Shown here in pieces: positions 1 through 8,395 of a stretch of 25,785 nt of DNA. Origin of the DNA: Scytonema sp. UIC 10036 (lineage in GTDB: Bacteria; Cyanobacteriota; Cyanobacteriia; Cyanobacteriales; Nostocaceae); NCBI RefSeq assembly GCF_009725235.1, contig NZ_WJFC01000188.1, positions 1 to 25,785 of the forward strand. The letters run 5' to 3'. A program made the position numbers and the translations under genes. Position 1 is the stretch's first letter, and each line of letters starts with the position of its first letter. The notes beneath the pieces are model-generated. The model was not told the DNA's origin. It made no database searches and worked only from the letters and a program-made list of their open reading frames with translations.

Positions 1-43
1 TATAGAATTACTAATAAAGTATTAAGTCTATCGATTAACCAAT

Positions 44-110
44 AACGACTAACGACTAACCACTAACCACTAACCACTAACCACTAACCACTAACCACTA
101 ACCACTAACT
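44..110. repeat. Heptamer array, AACCACT family
   Basis: Nine consecutive 7-bp units (two AACGACT, then seven AACCACT) plus a partial unit. This is the C-type arm of the CTAAC/GTTAG family; no complementary arm lies inside the window to its left. The array overlaps the 3' end of the adjacent minus-strand gene and provides its stop codon. It resembles the short tandemly repeated repetitive (STRR) heptanucleotides known from heterocystous cyanobacteria. Confidence 0.95.
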
Positions 111-598
111 ATTTCCCGTTCACAACCGTCTCGAATTGCACACAACTCGGTTTTCGATATACCTAAAATTCTAGAGAGTGGTGCTAACAAACTATCATCC
201 ACGGGTTCTCCAGCATAAATATTATTCAGTTCTACGGGTGATAACTTAAAAGTATCGCAGAATTTGGCAAACTCTTGATTGTTCAAGTCAAGTTCTAGTT
301 GTCTCTCACCAAGTAAAATTGCGATCGCTCTCGTTCCGTGTTTGGGCCGTTCGCACATTTTGATATATTTTTTCATTAAATCTTTGACTTGACTGAGTTC
401 ACCACCTGACTGTTTTATTAATTCAACGCAAGCTATTTTTAGAGCTTTTTTTAAAACTTCATCTTCCTTTAAGACTTTTAAAACTTCGTCAGCGAATTCT
501 TGTTTTAAGAGTCCTGCAAGAGTTCCCTTATAGTGAAATGGTAGATAAGTTTCGCTGGCATCTAATTGCCAATCTAATGGTTCTTTACGTAATGACAT
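98..598 (-). CDS. Unknown protein with XRE-like C-terminal domain
   Basis: The gene encodes 166 aa starting at ATG, preceded by AAGG about 7 nt upstream, so the start is well supported. I do not recognise the family as a whole. The N-terminal two thirds is charged and probably helical (Lys/Glu/Leu-rich around residues 35-85). Residues about 105-155 resemble a Cro/C1-type helix-turn-helix: an EFAKF helix, then LSPVELNNIYAGE and a closing LSRILGIS segment. It may therefore bind DNA, or be an antitoxin-like or adaptor protein; that is inference. The last two codons before the stop, and the TAG itself, are made of array sequence, so the original C-terminus may have been replaced. It lies downstream of an XRE regulator on the same strand and could be co-transcribed with it. 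Confidence 0.7.
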   Translation of the reverse strand: MSLRKEPLDWQLDASETYLPFHYKGTLAGLLKQEFADEVLKVLKEDEVLKKALKIACVELIKQSGGELSQVKDLMKKYIKMCERPKHGTRAIAILLGERQLELDLNNQEFAKFCDTFKLSPVELNNIYAGEPVDDSLLAPLSRILGISKTELCAIRDGCEREIVSG

Positions 599-660
599 AG
601 CTGCACCTTATACACAGATTTATTCCATCTTGAAACAACCAAGATGATGAGGAATAGATG

Positions 661-834
661 CTATTCAGCGCCAACACTCCAAAAATGATAGGCAAGTGGA
701 TAGCTACAGTCATCTTTTAATGACTGAAAAATAATTACATTCTGTTTTAACCCAAGTTTTGCTCTTGTGTCATCAAAAGTGACAGCAGTCTTCACTGAAA
801 GTGAATTTACATTTTCTATCAGTTCTTGCAGCAA
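661..834 (-). CDS. Possible small gene or gene remnant without canonical start
   Basis: This frame is open for 75 codons (661-888) and overlaps the stop codon of the upstream XRE gene. The first usual start codon in it is TTG at 834, giving 57 aa ending in FWSVGAE and a TAG stop. Upstream in-frame codons still read like protein (EWNIKTVKVPR), so the natural start may be a rare codon such as ATT near 858, or the reading frame may have been lost by a frameshift from the regulator gene. The composition (Trp, Tyr, His, Asp with hydrophobic stretches such as NVIIF) looks coding rather than random. I recognise no family. Alternatives are a translationally coupled partner of the XRE regulator or a decayed gene. 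Confidence 0.4.
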   Translation of the reverse strand: MLQELIENVNSLSVKTAVTFDDTRAKLGLKQNVIIFQSLKDDCSYPLAYHFWSVGAE

Positions 835-865
835 GCGAGGTACTTTGACCGTTTTAATGTTCCAC

Positions 866-1246
866 TCAACTCGCCTTTGGCTGGTCGCTTAAAGCCTCAG
901 CAGCAGCAGCCAATCGCGCAGCCCCAGCTTGAACGATCTGAGCGACTTGGGTAAGAGGCATATGATTAATTTGTCTGAGAATTAAGTTCACATCAGAAGT
1001 TTCTGTTACTGATTTACCTTCCAAACAGCACAGAAGTTCTTCTAGCGTATATCCTGCTCTCGTTGCAATTTGAGCCAAATTTTCTGTGTCTGGTATCTTA
1101 ACGCCTTTTTCCCACATTTGAACAGCAGTGGCAGAAACACCTAAAAGCTTGCCAAATGCTCGTTGGCTCATTGAACCACGAGCCAGCTTGATAATTTCTA
1201 CCAGTTTTTCTCTACTTTCTGTATTCACTGCTGCTTGGCTAACCAA
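866..1246 (-). CDS. XRE-family transcriptional regulator
   Basis: The gene encodes about 126 aa with a Cro/C1-type helix-turn-helix at residues about 14-70: RAFGKLLGVS and TAVQMWEKG form the turn and recognition helix, followed by IPDTENLAQIATRAGY and the LEELL closing helix. The C-terminal half is alanine-rich and may help dimerisation. The furthest start is TTG at 1246; an upstream in-frame TAG closes the frame. GTG at 1228 is an alternative. Neither has a clear Shine-Dalgarno sequence. It is divergent from the unknown gene at 1425, and the shared spacer carries inverted motifs that could be its operators, so it probably regulates itself and that neighbour. Targets are inferred, not shown. 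Confidence 0.85.
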   Translation of the reverse strand: MVSQAAVNTESREKLVEIIKLARGSMSQRAFGKLLGVSATAVQMWEKGVKIPDTENLAQIATRAGYTLEELLCCLEGKSVTETSDVNLILRQINHMPLTQVAQIVQAGAARLAAAAEALSDQPKAS

Positions 1247-1291
1247 CTGTAACTACAAATCTACTTGCATCATAACCAGTTTATTTGTCTG

Positions 1292-1320
1292 TTGACATCC
1301 TCATTATTTAGAAGTACACT
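1292..1320 (+). promoter_or_regulatory. Sigma-70 type promoter upstream of the 1425 gene
   Basis: TTGACA at 1292-1297, a 17-bp spacer and TACACT at 1315-1320 make a near-consensus sigma-70 promoter pointing right. Transcription should begin near 1327. The -35 box lies in GTTGACA, whose exact inverted copy TGTCAAC occurs at 1352-1358, and AGTTG/CAACT arms flank the expected start site. Repression by the divergent XRE protein is a reasonable inference. Confidence 0.65.
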
Positions 1321-1424
1321 GTTACTTTAGTTGGAAATATACAACTTTGGTTGTCAACAAAAGACTGGGTAAGGTAAGATGCCTTGGTCTACAAATTTGC
1401 TTGTCTGTAATACAGAAATACACC

Positions 1425-1862
1425 ATGTTTAAGCGAGCACGTAAGATTCACAATAAACATAGCCGCAAAAGTCAAAGCTTAATAGCCTCTAATAGAATTA
1501 AACCAGAACAATGGCAAATTTCCAATGCCGAAGCTAAAGATGCTTTAAAGGCACAAGGCTGCAAGGTTAAAGAAATTAAAAAAATTCGCTGTTTAAAGCA
1601 TCAAGTGTGTATTTCTTACTGGGATGAGAAAGGTGGCGTTTGTAGCGGATTCTTCAGCTACCGCATTTTTACGCAGTGGCAATTAGAAGTGGAAAGGTTG
1701 ATTGATATATGCCAAACCTTGAAGGAAGGGGTTTTGCTCAACCACATCATGAAGTACGAATTCGCTTGTTATCCCTACCTCAAAGATATGAAAGATATAC
1801 TTAGCAATGCATTGAAAAACCGCCTGTATATTTTGGAAACATCAGTGCTGCAAGCGGGTTGA
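1425..1862 (+). CDS. Unknown basic protein
   Basis: The preferred ATG at 1425 gives 145 aa; an in-frame TTG at 1347 would add 26 residues, but it lies only about 20 nt after the predicted transcription start. Neither start has a good Shine-Dalgarno sequence. The N-terminus is strongly basic (FKRARKIHNKHSRK), followed by a mixed alpha/beta region (KDALKAQGCKVKEIKKI) with two Cys-containing strands (CLKHQVCISYW) and a C-terminal helical region. I do not recognise the family. The basic N-terminus may bind nucleic acid. It is transcribed away from the XRE regulator and is followed by a hairpin-rich spacer. Confidence 0.65.
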   Translation: MFKRARKIHNKHSRKSQSLIASNRIKPEQWQISNAEAKDALKAQGCKVKEIKKIRCLKHQVCISYWDEKGGVCSGFFSYRIFTQWQLEVERLIDICQTLKEGVLLNHIMKYEFACYPYLKDMKDILSNALKNRLYILETSVLQAG

Positions 1863-1949
1863 AATTGGGATGCTCCCAATTTGGAAACTATTCACGCTTT
1901 TTCAAAACAATTGTGTGAGCGATCGCAACAGTCATGCAGAGCGATACAG

Positions 1950-1993
1950 GAGGCGGAGCCTCTAGCAAGGCATTCCCAGCCTGAGGCTGGGAA
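1950..1993. repeat. Dispersed cyanobacterial hairpin repeats
   Basis: Two adjacent hairpins lie in the spacer between convergent genes. The first is GAGGC-GGA-GCCTC at 1950-1962. The second is a perfect 9-bp stem, TTCCCAGCC with loop TGA and GGCTGGGAA, at 1973-1993. Both resemble interspersed palindromic repeats seen widely in filamentous cyanobacteria. They could form 3'-end structures for transcripts from either side, but no T-run follows, so they are not classical terminators. Confidence 0.75.
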
Positions 1994-2043
1994 CGAGGTG
2001 GTATGAAGTTTTGACTGCCCTTCAGAGTTAATGCGGTGAACCA

Positions 2044-3159
<1,116 letters not shown>

Positions 3160-3247
3160 TTAAAAAATAGCAAATTGGCTCGAGCATTAGATACGACAAA
3201 TCGACCCAGCCAATGCAGGGTCGTCGTTAAAAGCTAAAGCCAGCCCG

Positions 3248-3493
3248 CTACTTTTTGTTTTTGCGTTTGGTGCCTGTGGTTTGACCTTCCATCATGCCGT
3301 ACTTTCTCATGAAGCGCTCTACGCGACCTTCAGTGTCGATAATCTTTTGAGTTCCTGTGTAGAAAGGGTGGTTTCCAGACCAAACATCTACGTGCAATTC
3401 TGGCTTTGTAGCACCTACAGTCATTACAAGTTGACCGTTGCAGTAAACTTTGGCTTCAGGATACCACTCGGGATGAATACCTTGTTTAGCCAT
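3248..3493 (-). CDS. rpmE: 50S ribosomal protein L31 (zinc-free form)
   Basis: The 81-aa protein opens MAKQGIHPEWYPEAKVYCNG and contains the L31 signature around HPFYTGTQKIIDTEGRVERF, with a basic tail (TKRKNKK). L31 sits in the central protuberance and contributes to a bridge with the small subunit. Only one of the cysteines used for zinc in C+ L31 remains (in VYCNG); the region normally carrying CxxC reads VWSGNHPF, so this is a C- type that does not bind zinc in the usual way. GGAAG lies 5 nt before ATG. It is placed between rpsI and prfA, as in other cyanobacteria. The prfA-rpmE spacer holds a 6-bp CGACCC/GGGTCG hairpin (3202-3223). Confidence 0.96.
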   Translation of the reverse strand: MAKQGIHPEWYPEAKVYCNGQLVMTVGATKPELHVDVWSGNHPFYTGTQKIIDTEGRVERFMRKYGMMEGQTTGTKRKNKK

Positions 3494-3532
3494 TTTTTCT
3501 TCCGTGGTTGATGTTAATAATATTATAACTTT

Positions 3533-3627
3533 TTGGGCATGGGGGATAGGGCATTGGGCATAGCGAATTGGGCATTGTGAAAGCTATTGAATACTCAATG
3601 TCCGATGCCCATTGCCCATTGCCCATC
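3533..3627. repeat. Inverted heptamer array, GGGCATT/CCCATTG family
   Basis: The left part has degenerate GGGCATT-type units (3533-3577); the right part has ATGCCCATTG-type units (3596-3627). The two arms are complementary and would fold into a hairpin in the rpsI-rpmE transcript. The right arm abuts the rpsI stop codon. A related array occurs at 9144-9270. Confidence 0.85.
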
Positions 3628-4044
3628 TTACCGCTTCGAGTACTGAGGTGCTTTACGAGCTTTGTGCAAACCGTACTTTTTGCGCTCTTTCGCTCGTGGA
3701 TCGCGAGTTAGATACCCTTCGCTTTTCAACGGCGAACGGTTATCGGGATCGAGTTGGCACAGCGCCCGAGCCACTCCCAAACGAACAGCATCAGACTGTC
3801 CGGTTAAGCCACCGCCTTCAGCTTTCACTAAGATGTCATACTCGTTTTCCAAACCTAGAGTTTCTAGGGGTGCTTTGGCAACGGCAAGATAATTAGCGTT
3901 GAACTGGAAGTAAAGGTCTCCTGGTTTGCCATTAACAATCAATTGTCCGGTACCGGGTACCAAACGAACTCGTGCGATCGCGGATTTACGACGACCCGTA
4001 CCCCAATACATGGCACGACCGCTGTTAGTGTCTGTTGCTTGCAT
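3628..4044 (-). CDS. rpsI: 30S ribosomal protein S9
   Basis: The 138-aa protein has the S9 features: [14 protein letters not shown] near the N-terminus, the NGKPGDLYF region, [19 protein letters not shown] in the middle, and a basic C-terminal tail ending KAPQYSKR, which in S9 reaches the P-site tRNA. The start is ATG at 4044, with AGGAG about 10 nt upstream inside the end of rplM. It follows rplM after 5 nt, the usual rplM-rpsI pair, so the two are almost certainly co-transcribed and perhaps translationally coupled. Confidence 0.97.
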   Translation of the reverse strand: MQATDTNSGRAMYWGTGRRKSAIARVRLVPGTGQLIVNGKPGDLYFQFNANYLAVAKAPLETLGLENEYDILVKAEGGGLTGQSDAVRLGVARALCQLDPDNRSPLKSEGYLTRDPRAKERKKYGLHKARKAPQYSKR

Positions 4045-4049
4045 GAATC

Positions 4050-4502
4050 TTATGCTCCTGGAATTGTCTGAATCTTTAACTCTTTGGGTTGTTGTGCTGC
4101 GTGGGGATGAGTGGGTCCAGCATAAACTTTCAGCTTGGTAAACAGCTTACGACCCAAACTATTCTTAGGTAACATACCTTTAACAGCATGCTCTACAATC
4201 CTCTCTGGCAAACGTTGTTGCAGCTTATCAAAGCTTTCTGTCTTCATACCACCCGGACGCCCGGAGTGACGGCGGTAAACCTTTTGTGTACGTTTTTTAC
4301 CCGTAACAGTTACTTTATCAGCATTGATAACGATCACAAAGTCACCTGTGTCCATGTGAGGAGTGTATTCGGGTTTATTTTTTCCTCTGAGAATCATGGC
4401 AACTTCGGTAGCTAAGCGACCAAGGCGTTGGTCAGCTGCATCTACTACATACCAGTTATGCTGGAGTGTTTTTTCGGGAGGAAGGAACGTTTTGTTAGTC
4501 AT
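4050..4502 (-). CDS. rplM: 50S ribosomal protein L13
   Basis: The 150-aa protein shows L13 motifs: [28 protein letters not shown] at the start (in part), [32 protein letters not shown], and [11 protein letters not shown] with [15 protein letters not shown] near the end. L13 is an early-assembly protein binding 23S rRNA. The start is ATG at 4502; no Shine-Dalgarno sequence is visible because the sequence upstream is the A/C-rich side of a heptamer array. It forms a pair with rpsI downstream. Confidence 0.97.
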   Translation of the reverse strand: MTNKTFLPPEKTLQHNWYVVDAADQRLGRLATEVAMILRGKNKPEYTPHMDTGDFVIVINADKVTVTGKKRTQKVYRRHSGRPGGMKTESFDKLQQRLPERIVEHAVKGMLPKNSLGRKLFTKLKVYAGPTHPHAAQQPKELKIQTIPGA

Positions 4503-4512
4503 TTGTTGTCTA

Positions 4513-4634
4513 TGGTTAGTTGTTAGTTGTTTAGTTGTTAGTTGTTAGTTGTTAGTTGTTAGTTGTTAGTTGTTAGTTGTTTGACTAACCACTATCTACT
4601 AACTACTATCTAATAACCACTAACCACTAACTAA
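4513..4634. repeat. Inverted heptamer array, GTTAGTT/CTAACCA family
   Basis: Units of GTTAGTT run from 4513 to about 4582, then CTAACCACTA-type units run to 4634. The arms are complementary and fill the entire rplM-truA spacer. The right arm extends into truA and supplies its stop codon (TAG at 4627-4629) and last Ser codon. Confidence 0.93.
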
Positions 4635-5454
4635 ATACAAATTTTGGTTGAGTATCAAACCAAATTTCTGGTGGAAAGGGAAAATGTGGATAGCCTACTC
4701 GCAACAAACATAAACCTTGGGAAGGGGCAGCGTGTTTCACTTCTTCACGCCGTTCGTATTTCCATAGGTCAGTAAAGTTTTCTGGTGTCCGCTGTCCTGA
4801 ACCTACTTGTACTAGCATCCCTACTAATAGCCGCACCATGCCATATAAAAATCCATTTGCCTGAATTTCTATGTGTAGAAACGGCCCATTGCGATAGCAC
4901 TCCGCAGCTTGTATATCTACCCAGGAGTGCTTTCGTGCTGAATTTGCTCGGTGAAAAGCAGCTAGATGATGATGCCCAATGAGCGGTTTTAATGCCGCTT
5001 GCATCTTAGATTCATCTAAGGGTTCAATATAATAATGCCAACTCACAGCGCTGGCAAACAAGTTCGGTAATCCTTCAGTATATAACGTATAACGATACCT
5101 TCGGTAGATGGCACTAAAACGAGCGTGCCAACTGTCATTAACCTCTGCTGAAGCCCGAATCAATATATCTTTGGGCAAATAACTGTTCAGGATAACTGCC
5201 CACTTATATGCTGGAATTGGACTGGTGACATTGAAGTGGGCGACTTGAGCAGCAGCATGAACTCCAGCATCAGTTCGCCCAGCACCATGAAGTGTGACTG
5301 GATAACCCAGTACAGTGGCGATCGCTTTTTCAATCTCTTCTTGAACGGTTCGCTGTTGTGGTTGCCGTTGCCAGCCATGAAAATGAGTACCCAGGTATTG
5401 AATAACCAGGGCGACTCGATAAGTTCTTGTTTTAGGCTGGGGGCTATCTAACAT
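4627..5454 (-). CDS. truA: tRNA pseudouridine(38-40) synthase
   Basis: TruA converts uridines 38-40 of the tRNA anticodon stem-loop to pseudouridine. The 275-aa protein has the TruA N-terminal motif QYLGTHFHGWQRQP (residues 19-32) and the catalytic motif GRTDAGVHA, with the catalytic Asp at residue 62. The C-terminal half has FHRANS and FLYGMVRLLVG, typical of the second catalytic-fold repeat. The start is ATG at 5454. It sits between rplQ and rplM, its normal cyanobacterial place. The final Ser and TAG stop come from the neighbouring repeat array. Confidence 0.96.
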   Translation of the reverse strand: MLDSPQPKTRTYRVALVIQYLGTHFHGWQRQPQQRTVQEEIEKAIATVLGYPVTLHGAGRTDAGVHAAAQVAHFNVTSPIPAYKWAVILNSYLPKDILIRASAEVNDSWHARFSAIYRRYRYTLYTEGLPNLFASAVSWHYYIEPLDESKMQAALKPLIGHHHLAAFHRANSARKHSWVDIQAAECYRNGPFLHIEIQANGFLYGMVRLLVGMLVQVGSGQRTPENFTDLWKYERREEVKHAAPSQGLCLLRVGYPHFPFPPEIWFDTQPKFVFS

Positions 5455-5471
5455 AAGGGTTTTGTCCGAGT

Positions 5472-5559
5472 GTCATTCGTCCTCTGTCATTAGTCATTGG
5501 TCATTTGTATAAAGATTTATAACTAAATGACCAATGACTAATGACCAATGACTAATGAC
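5472..5559. repeat. Inverted heptamer array, GTCATTA/AATGACC family
   Basis: A perfect 21-bp inverted repeat: three heptamers at 5486-5506 pair base for base with 5525-5545. The 18-nt loop between them contains a further TATAAA-GA-TTTATA hairpin. Extra units lie on both outer sides. This is the cleanest hairpin of the window and fills the rplQ-truA spacer. Confidence 0.95.
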
Positions 5560-5562
5560 TCT

Positions 5563-5913
5563 TTAAACCAATTCAATGATTGCCATTGGAGCATTATCAC
5601 CCCGACGGGGAACGGTACGTAGAATTCTTGTGTAACCACCTTGACGATTTCCATACCGAGTGGGGACTTGTTCAAACAGAGCACGAACTAAGCCCTTGTC
5701 ATATATATAACCAAGAGCTTGTCGGCGTGCTGCTAGGGAACCATCTTTAGCTAGGGTAATCATTTTGTCCACTTCGGAACGGATGACCTTAGCTCGGACT
5801 AAGGTTGTTGTGATTCGTCCGTGACGGATCAGTTCGGTAGTCAGCGATCGCAGCAAAGCACGACGCTGATCGGCTGGTTTGCTAAGTTGTTTAACTCGAC
5901 AACGGTGGCGCAT
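5563..5913 (-). CDS. rplQ: 50S ribosomal protein L17
   Basis: The 116-aa protein starts [20 protein letters not shown] and continues [18 protein letters not shown], the invariant L17 N-terminus, then VRSEVD-type residues ([16 protein letters not shown]) and ends with [15 protein letters not shown]17 lies near the peptide exit tunnel. The start is ATG at 5913 without a visible Shine-Dalgarno sequence; array sequence lies directly upstream. It follows rpoA, as in the alpha operon of most bacteria. Confidence 0.97.
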   Translation of the reverse strand: MRHRCRVKQLSKPADQRRALLRSLTTELIRHGRITTTLVRAKVIRSEVDKMITLAKDGSLAARRQALGYIYDKGLVRALFEQVPTRYGNRQGGYTRILRTVPRRGDNAPMAIIELV

Positions 5914-5920
5914 AATTTTT

Positions 5921-5996
5921 GTTAGGGGTAGGGGGTAGGGGTAGGGGTTAGTAGAACTAATAACTACTAACCACTAACCACTAACTATTAACTAAT
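5921..5996. repeat. Inverted array, TAGGGG/CTAACCA
   Basis: The left part is G-rich (TAGGGGG/TAGGGGT units, 5921-5950); the right part is ACTAACC units (about 5957-5994). The arms are only partly complementary, suggesting divergence of one side. It fills the rpoA-rplQ spacer. A similar TTAGGGG motif appears at the right end of the window. Confidence 0.85.
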
Positions 5997-6944
5997 TTAA
6001 GGATGTTTGGAAGCTCTTTCAGTTGGTAAGGTAATTCCCAAGCGTCGCTGTAAGGCTTCAACCACCTCTTCAGCAGACTTTTGACCAAAGTTTTTGATTT
6101 CTAACAGGTCTTCTTGAGTGTAATCTAGTAAATCAGCAACAGAGTTAACCTGTGCTCGCTTAAGACAGTTATAAGCTCGTACTGAAAGTTGTAACTCTTC
6201 AATAGGAATTTGAGCTGTGGGATCGTCTGGAATATCAGTAGATGTGTCTGTGGGTTCCAGCGAAATATCTTTTAATGGATTGAATAGGTCTACTAAAATA
6301 CCAGCAGCGCCTGAAAGTGCCTCTTGTGGAGTCAGACTGCCATTTGTACATACTTCTATCAACAAACGGTCTTTTGGTATCCCATTGTCTCCACGAGTTT
6401 CTTCTACACTGTAATTAACTTTCCGCACTGGCATGAATACCGAATCTATTTGAAGAAAGTCCAAAGATGTAGCTTCTTCACGGCTCCTCTCGACAGTGCG
6501 ATAGCCTTTACCTCTTTCAATCCGAAATTCCATTTCCAACTTCCCTCCTTCCGCAACAGTCGCTACGTACTGGGTGGGATCGATCGCTTCTACTTCACTG
6601 GGTAAATCGAAGTGTGCTGCTGTGACTGTTGCCGGACCTGTAACGAGTAACCGACCAATTTGGGGTTGAGAGGAATAGCTTTTGAGGACAACTTCCTTCA
6701 TTTTCATGAGGATTTCCAAAACATCTTCCCGCACACCCGGAACGGTAGCAAACTCGTGTGAAACGCCTGCAATTCTTACTGCTGTTACTGCTGTACCTTC
6801 TAAATTAGAAAGTAAAACCCTTCTTAAGGCATTACCAACTGTAGTTCCTTGACCCCGTTCTAGGGGTTCTAAGACAAATCTACTGGCTTGACCTCTATTT
6901 TCTTCAGTATTAGATTCTACACATTCAATTTGAAATTGTGCCAC
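5997..6944 (-). CDS. rpoA: DNA-directed RNA polymerase subunit alpha
   Basis: The alpha subunit dimerises to nucleate RNA polymerase assembly and contacts promoters and activators through its C-terminal domain. The preferred start is GTG at 6944, giving 315 aa beginning AQFQIECVESNTEE after Met; it has GGGAGG 7 nt upstream and matches the usual cyanobacterial N-terminus. A longer in-frame version (from 6989) adds 15 residues without support. The N-terminal domain has LEPLERGQGTTVGNALRRVL and the insert domain about residues 45-165. The C-terminal domain (from about 245) contains LSVRAYNCLKRAQVNSV and LLEIKNFGQKSAEE, the helix-hairpin-helix that contacts DNA. It follows rpsK after an unusually large spacer. 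Confidence 0.98.
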   Translation of the reverse strand: MAQFQIECVESNTEENRGQASRFVLEPLERGQGTTVGNALRRVLLSNLEGTAVTAVRIAGVSHEFATVPGVREDVLEILMKMKEVVLKSYSSQPQIGRLLVTGPATVTAAHFDLPSEVEAIDPTQYVATVAEGGKLEMEFRIERGKGYRTVERSREEATSLDFLQIDSVFMPVRKVNYSVEETRGDNGIPKDRLLIEVCTNGSLTPQEALSGAAGILVDLFNPLKDISLEPTDTSTDIPDDPTAQIPIEELQLSVRAYNCLKRAQVNSVADLLDYTQEDLLEIKNFGQKSAEEVVEALQRRLGITLPTERASKHP

Positions 6945-7270
6945 GGAGTAGCCTCCCTTATTGTCGAGTCCTGTAAGAGGGGCAATCAAATTGCCTCCAC
7001 AAACACTTGGTTGTAGCGGAAATTTTCTTCACCAGTGTTTTAGGGTGGGCAGTCCGTTTTGAACGCCTGCCTTCCCAAATTTATTTTTGCCTTAAGCTAC
7101 GGTGAAATTTTGAGGCTTCCAAATAGCTAATCGGCACCAATCATATGTCGTTTACTATACTGCTGCTTTGAGTTGGCACTGTAGTGCTAGCTCAAAGCCC
7201 ACGACTCTTTCACCACCACAAGCGCGATACCTAGTGCGCGTGGATCGCCCAAAGGACAAGGGCATCGATC
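6945..7270 (-). other. Long rpsK-rpoA spacer with a strong hairpin
   Basis: This 326-nt spacer has no gene and no heptamer array. Its main structure is a nearly continuous stem at 7165-7198: outer arms GCTTTGAG and CTCAAAGC (8 bp), three inner pairs with two wobbles, then GCAC-TGTA-GTGC. No T-run follows on the minus strand, so it is not a classical terminator. It could be a processing site or a regulatory leader element for rpoA. A weak -10-like TATAGT lies just downstream on the minus strand, but no convincing -35 was found. Confidence 0.5.
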
Positions 7271-7669
7271 TTACACGCGGCGACGCTTGGGTGGACGGCA
7301 ACCATTGTGAGGAATTGGCGTAATATCTCGAATGAGAGTAATTTCCAGTCCGGCTCCTTGAAGTGCTCGGATAGCTGTTTCTCTACCTGCTCCCGGACCG
7401 CTGACCATTACCTCTATCTGGCGCATTCCCTGGTCGATGGCTCGGCGTGCTGCACTTTCTGCGGCTGTTTGTGCTGCAAAGGGAGTTCCCTTTTTGGCTC
7501 CTTTGAAGCCACTAGATCCAGCACTTGCCCATGACACAACATCTCCGTTTGAGTCGGTGATGGTGACAATGCTATTGTTAAAGGTAGACTGAATATAAGC
7601 AACCCCATTTGGGACGTTACGTTTTTGCTTCTTGCTACCTGATTTTTTGTTGGTTTGTTGTCGCGCCAT
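7271..7669 (-). CDS. rpsK: 30S ribosomal protein S11
   Basis: The 132-aa protein has the S11 pattern: a basic start ([18 protein letters not shown]), [36 protein letters not shown], and the C-terminal [18 protein letters not shown]11 is in the small-subunit platform near the mRNA exit channel. The start is ATG at 7669 without a clear Shine-Dalgarno sequence. It follows rpsM after 54 nt; rpsD, found here in many other bacteria, is absent. Confidence 0.98.
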   Translation of the reverse strand: MARQQTNKKSGSKKQKRNVPNGVAYIQSTFNNSIVTITDSNGDVVSWASAGSSGFKGAKKGTPFAAQTAAESAARRAIDQGMRQIEVMVSGPGAGRETAIRALQGAGLEITLIRDITPIPHNGCRPPKRRRV

Positions 7670-7723
7670 ATCGCTGTAGCTAAATTAGGATAAGTTGTGC
7701 TGTATATAAGCGTAAGTAAAGAA

Positions 7724-8104
7724 TTACTTAGCTGGTGCCTTTTTCTTACCCGCCACTGTTTGCCTTCTACCCCGACGAGTTCTGGCATTAGTACGAGTTC
7801 TTTGTCCTCTGACTGGTAAGCCCATTCGGTGGCGACGCCCCCTGTAGGTACCGATATCAACCAGGCGCTTGATATTCATTGCTTCCCAGCGCCTTAAGTC
7901 ACCCTCTACTTGATAGTTACTTTCTATCTCGCCTCTTAAGGCTGCTATATCAGCATCACTTAGCTCTTTAACACGGGTGTCGGGGTTAACACCTGTTGTT
8001 GCTAAAATCTCTTTGGAACGAGATAATCCAATTCCGTAGATGTAGGTTAGACCTATTTCAACACGCTTATCTCGTGGAAGGTCTACTCCGGCAATACGTG
8101 CCAC
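7724..8104 (-). CDS. rpsM: 30S ribosomal protein S13
   Basis: The 126-aa protein begins [20 protein letters not shown] and continues with [44 protein letters not shown] and a basic tail ending KKKAPAK. S13 sits in the head of the small subunit and contacts the P-site tRNA and intersubunit bridges. The start codon is GTG at 8104, with GGGAG 6 nt upstream. It lies between rpmJ and rpsK, the normal order. Confidence 0.98.
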   Translation of the reverse strand: MARIAGVDLPRDKRVEIGLTYIYGIGLSRSKEILATTGVNPDTRVKELSDADIAALRGEIESNYQVEGDLRRWEAMNIKRLVDIGTYRGRRHRMGLPVRGQRTRTNARTRRGRRQTVAGKKKAPAK

Positions 8105-8243
8105 AATTGTCTCCCTCTTTGTCAGTTATCTATTACTTAGTTGTTTACTTAACAGTCATCCAGTACCAGTATATTGTTTAATTATCAGCAATCAGTTATT
8201 AATTCACAGTTACCTAGTGCAAGTAAATTATTAACCGATCGCC

Positions 8244-8268
8244 GGTCACTGGTTAAGTGGTCACTGGT
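8244..8268. repeat. Short direct repeat in the rpmJ-rpsM spacer
   Basis: GGTCACTGGT occurs twice, at 8244-8253 and 8259-8268, followed by CAATGGTC. This looks like a degenerate or young version of the GGTCA-type arrays found elsewhere in the cluster, but it has no clear complementary arm. The rest of the 177-nt spacer shows nothing I can name. Confidence 0.5.
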
Positions 8269-8281
8269 CAATGGTCGGGTG

Positions 8282-8395
8282 TTATCCTTGACGTTGCTTG
8301 TGCTTGGGGTTGGAACAAATCACCATGACGCGACCACGACGTCTGATCACGGTGCATTTTTCACAAATCTTCTTAACTGATGCTCTTACTTTCAT
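8282..8395 (-). CDS. rpmJ: 50S ribosomal protein L36
   Basis: A 37-aa protein beginning [14 protein letters not shown] and ending NPKHKQRQG. It keeps all four zinc ligands, Cys11, Cys14, Cys27 and His32, so it is the zinc-binding (C+) form. L36 is a small, late-assembling protein of the large subunit. The start is ATG at 8395; GGAG is about 14 nt upstream, farther than usual. It lies between infA and rpsM as in most bacteria. Confidence 0.97.
   Translation of the reverse strand: MKVRASVKKICEKCTVIRRRGRVMVICSNPKHKQRQG

Noticed and set aside
43..110. CRISPR array at the left edge (also considered for other arrays)
   Set aside because: Units are 7 bp without unique spacers, no cas genes are in the window, and the pattern is that of tandem heptamers.
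7414..7860. Minus-strand frame of 148 codons
   Set aside because: It overlaps rpsK and rpsM in another frame; both of those are recognised with full-length family motifs.
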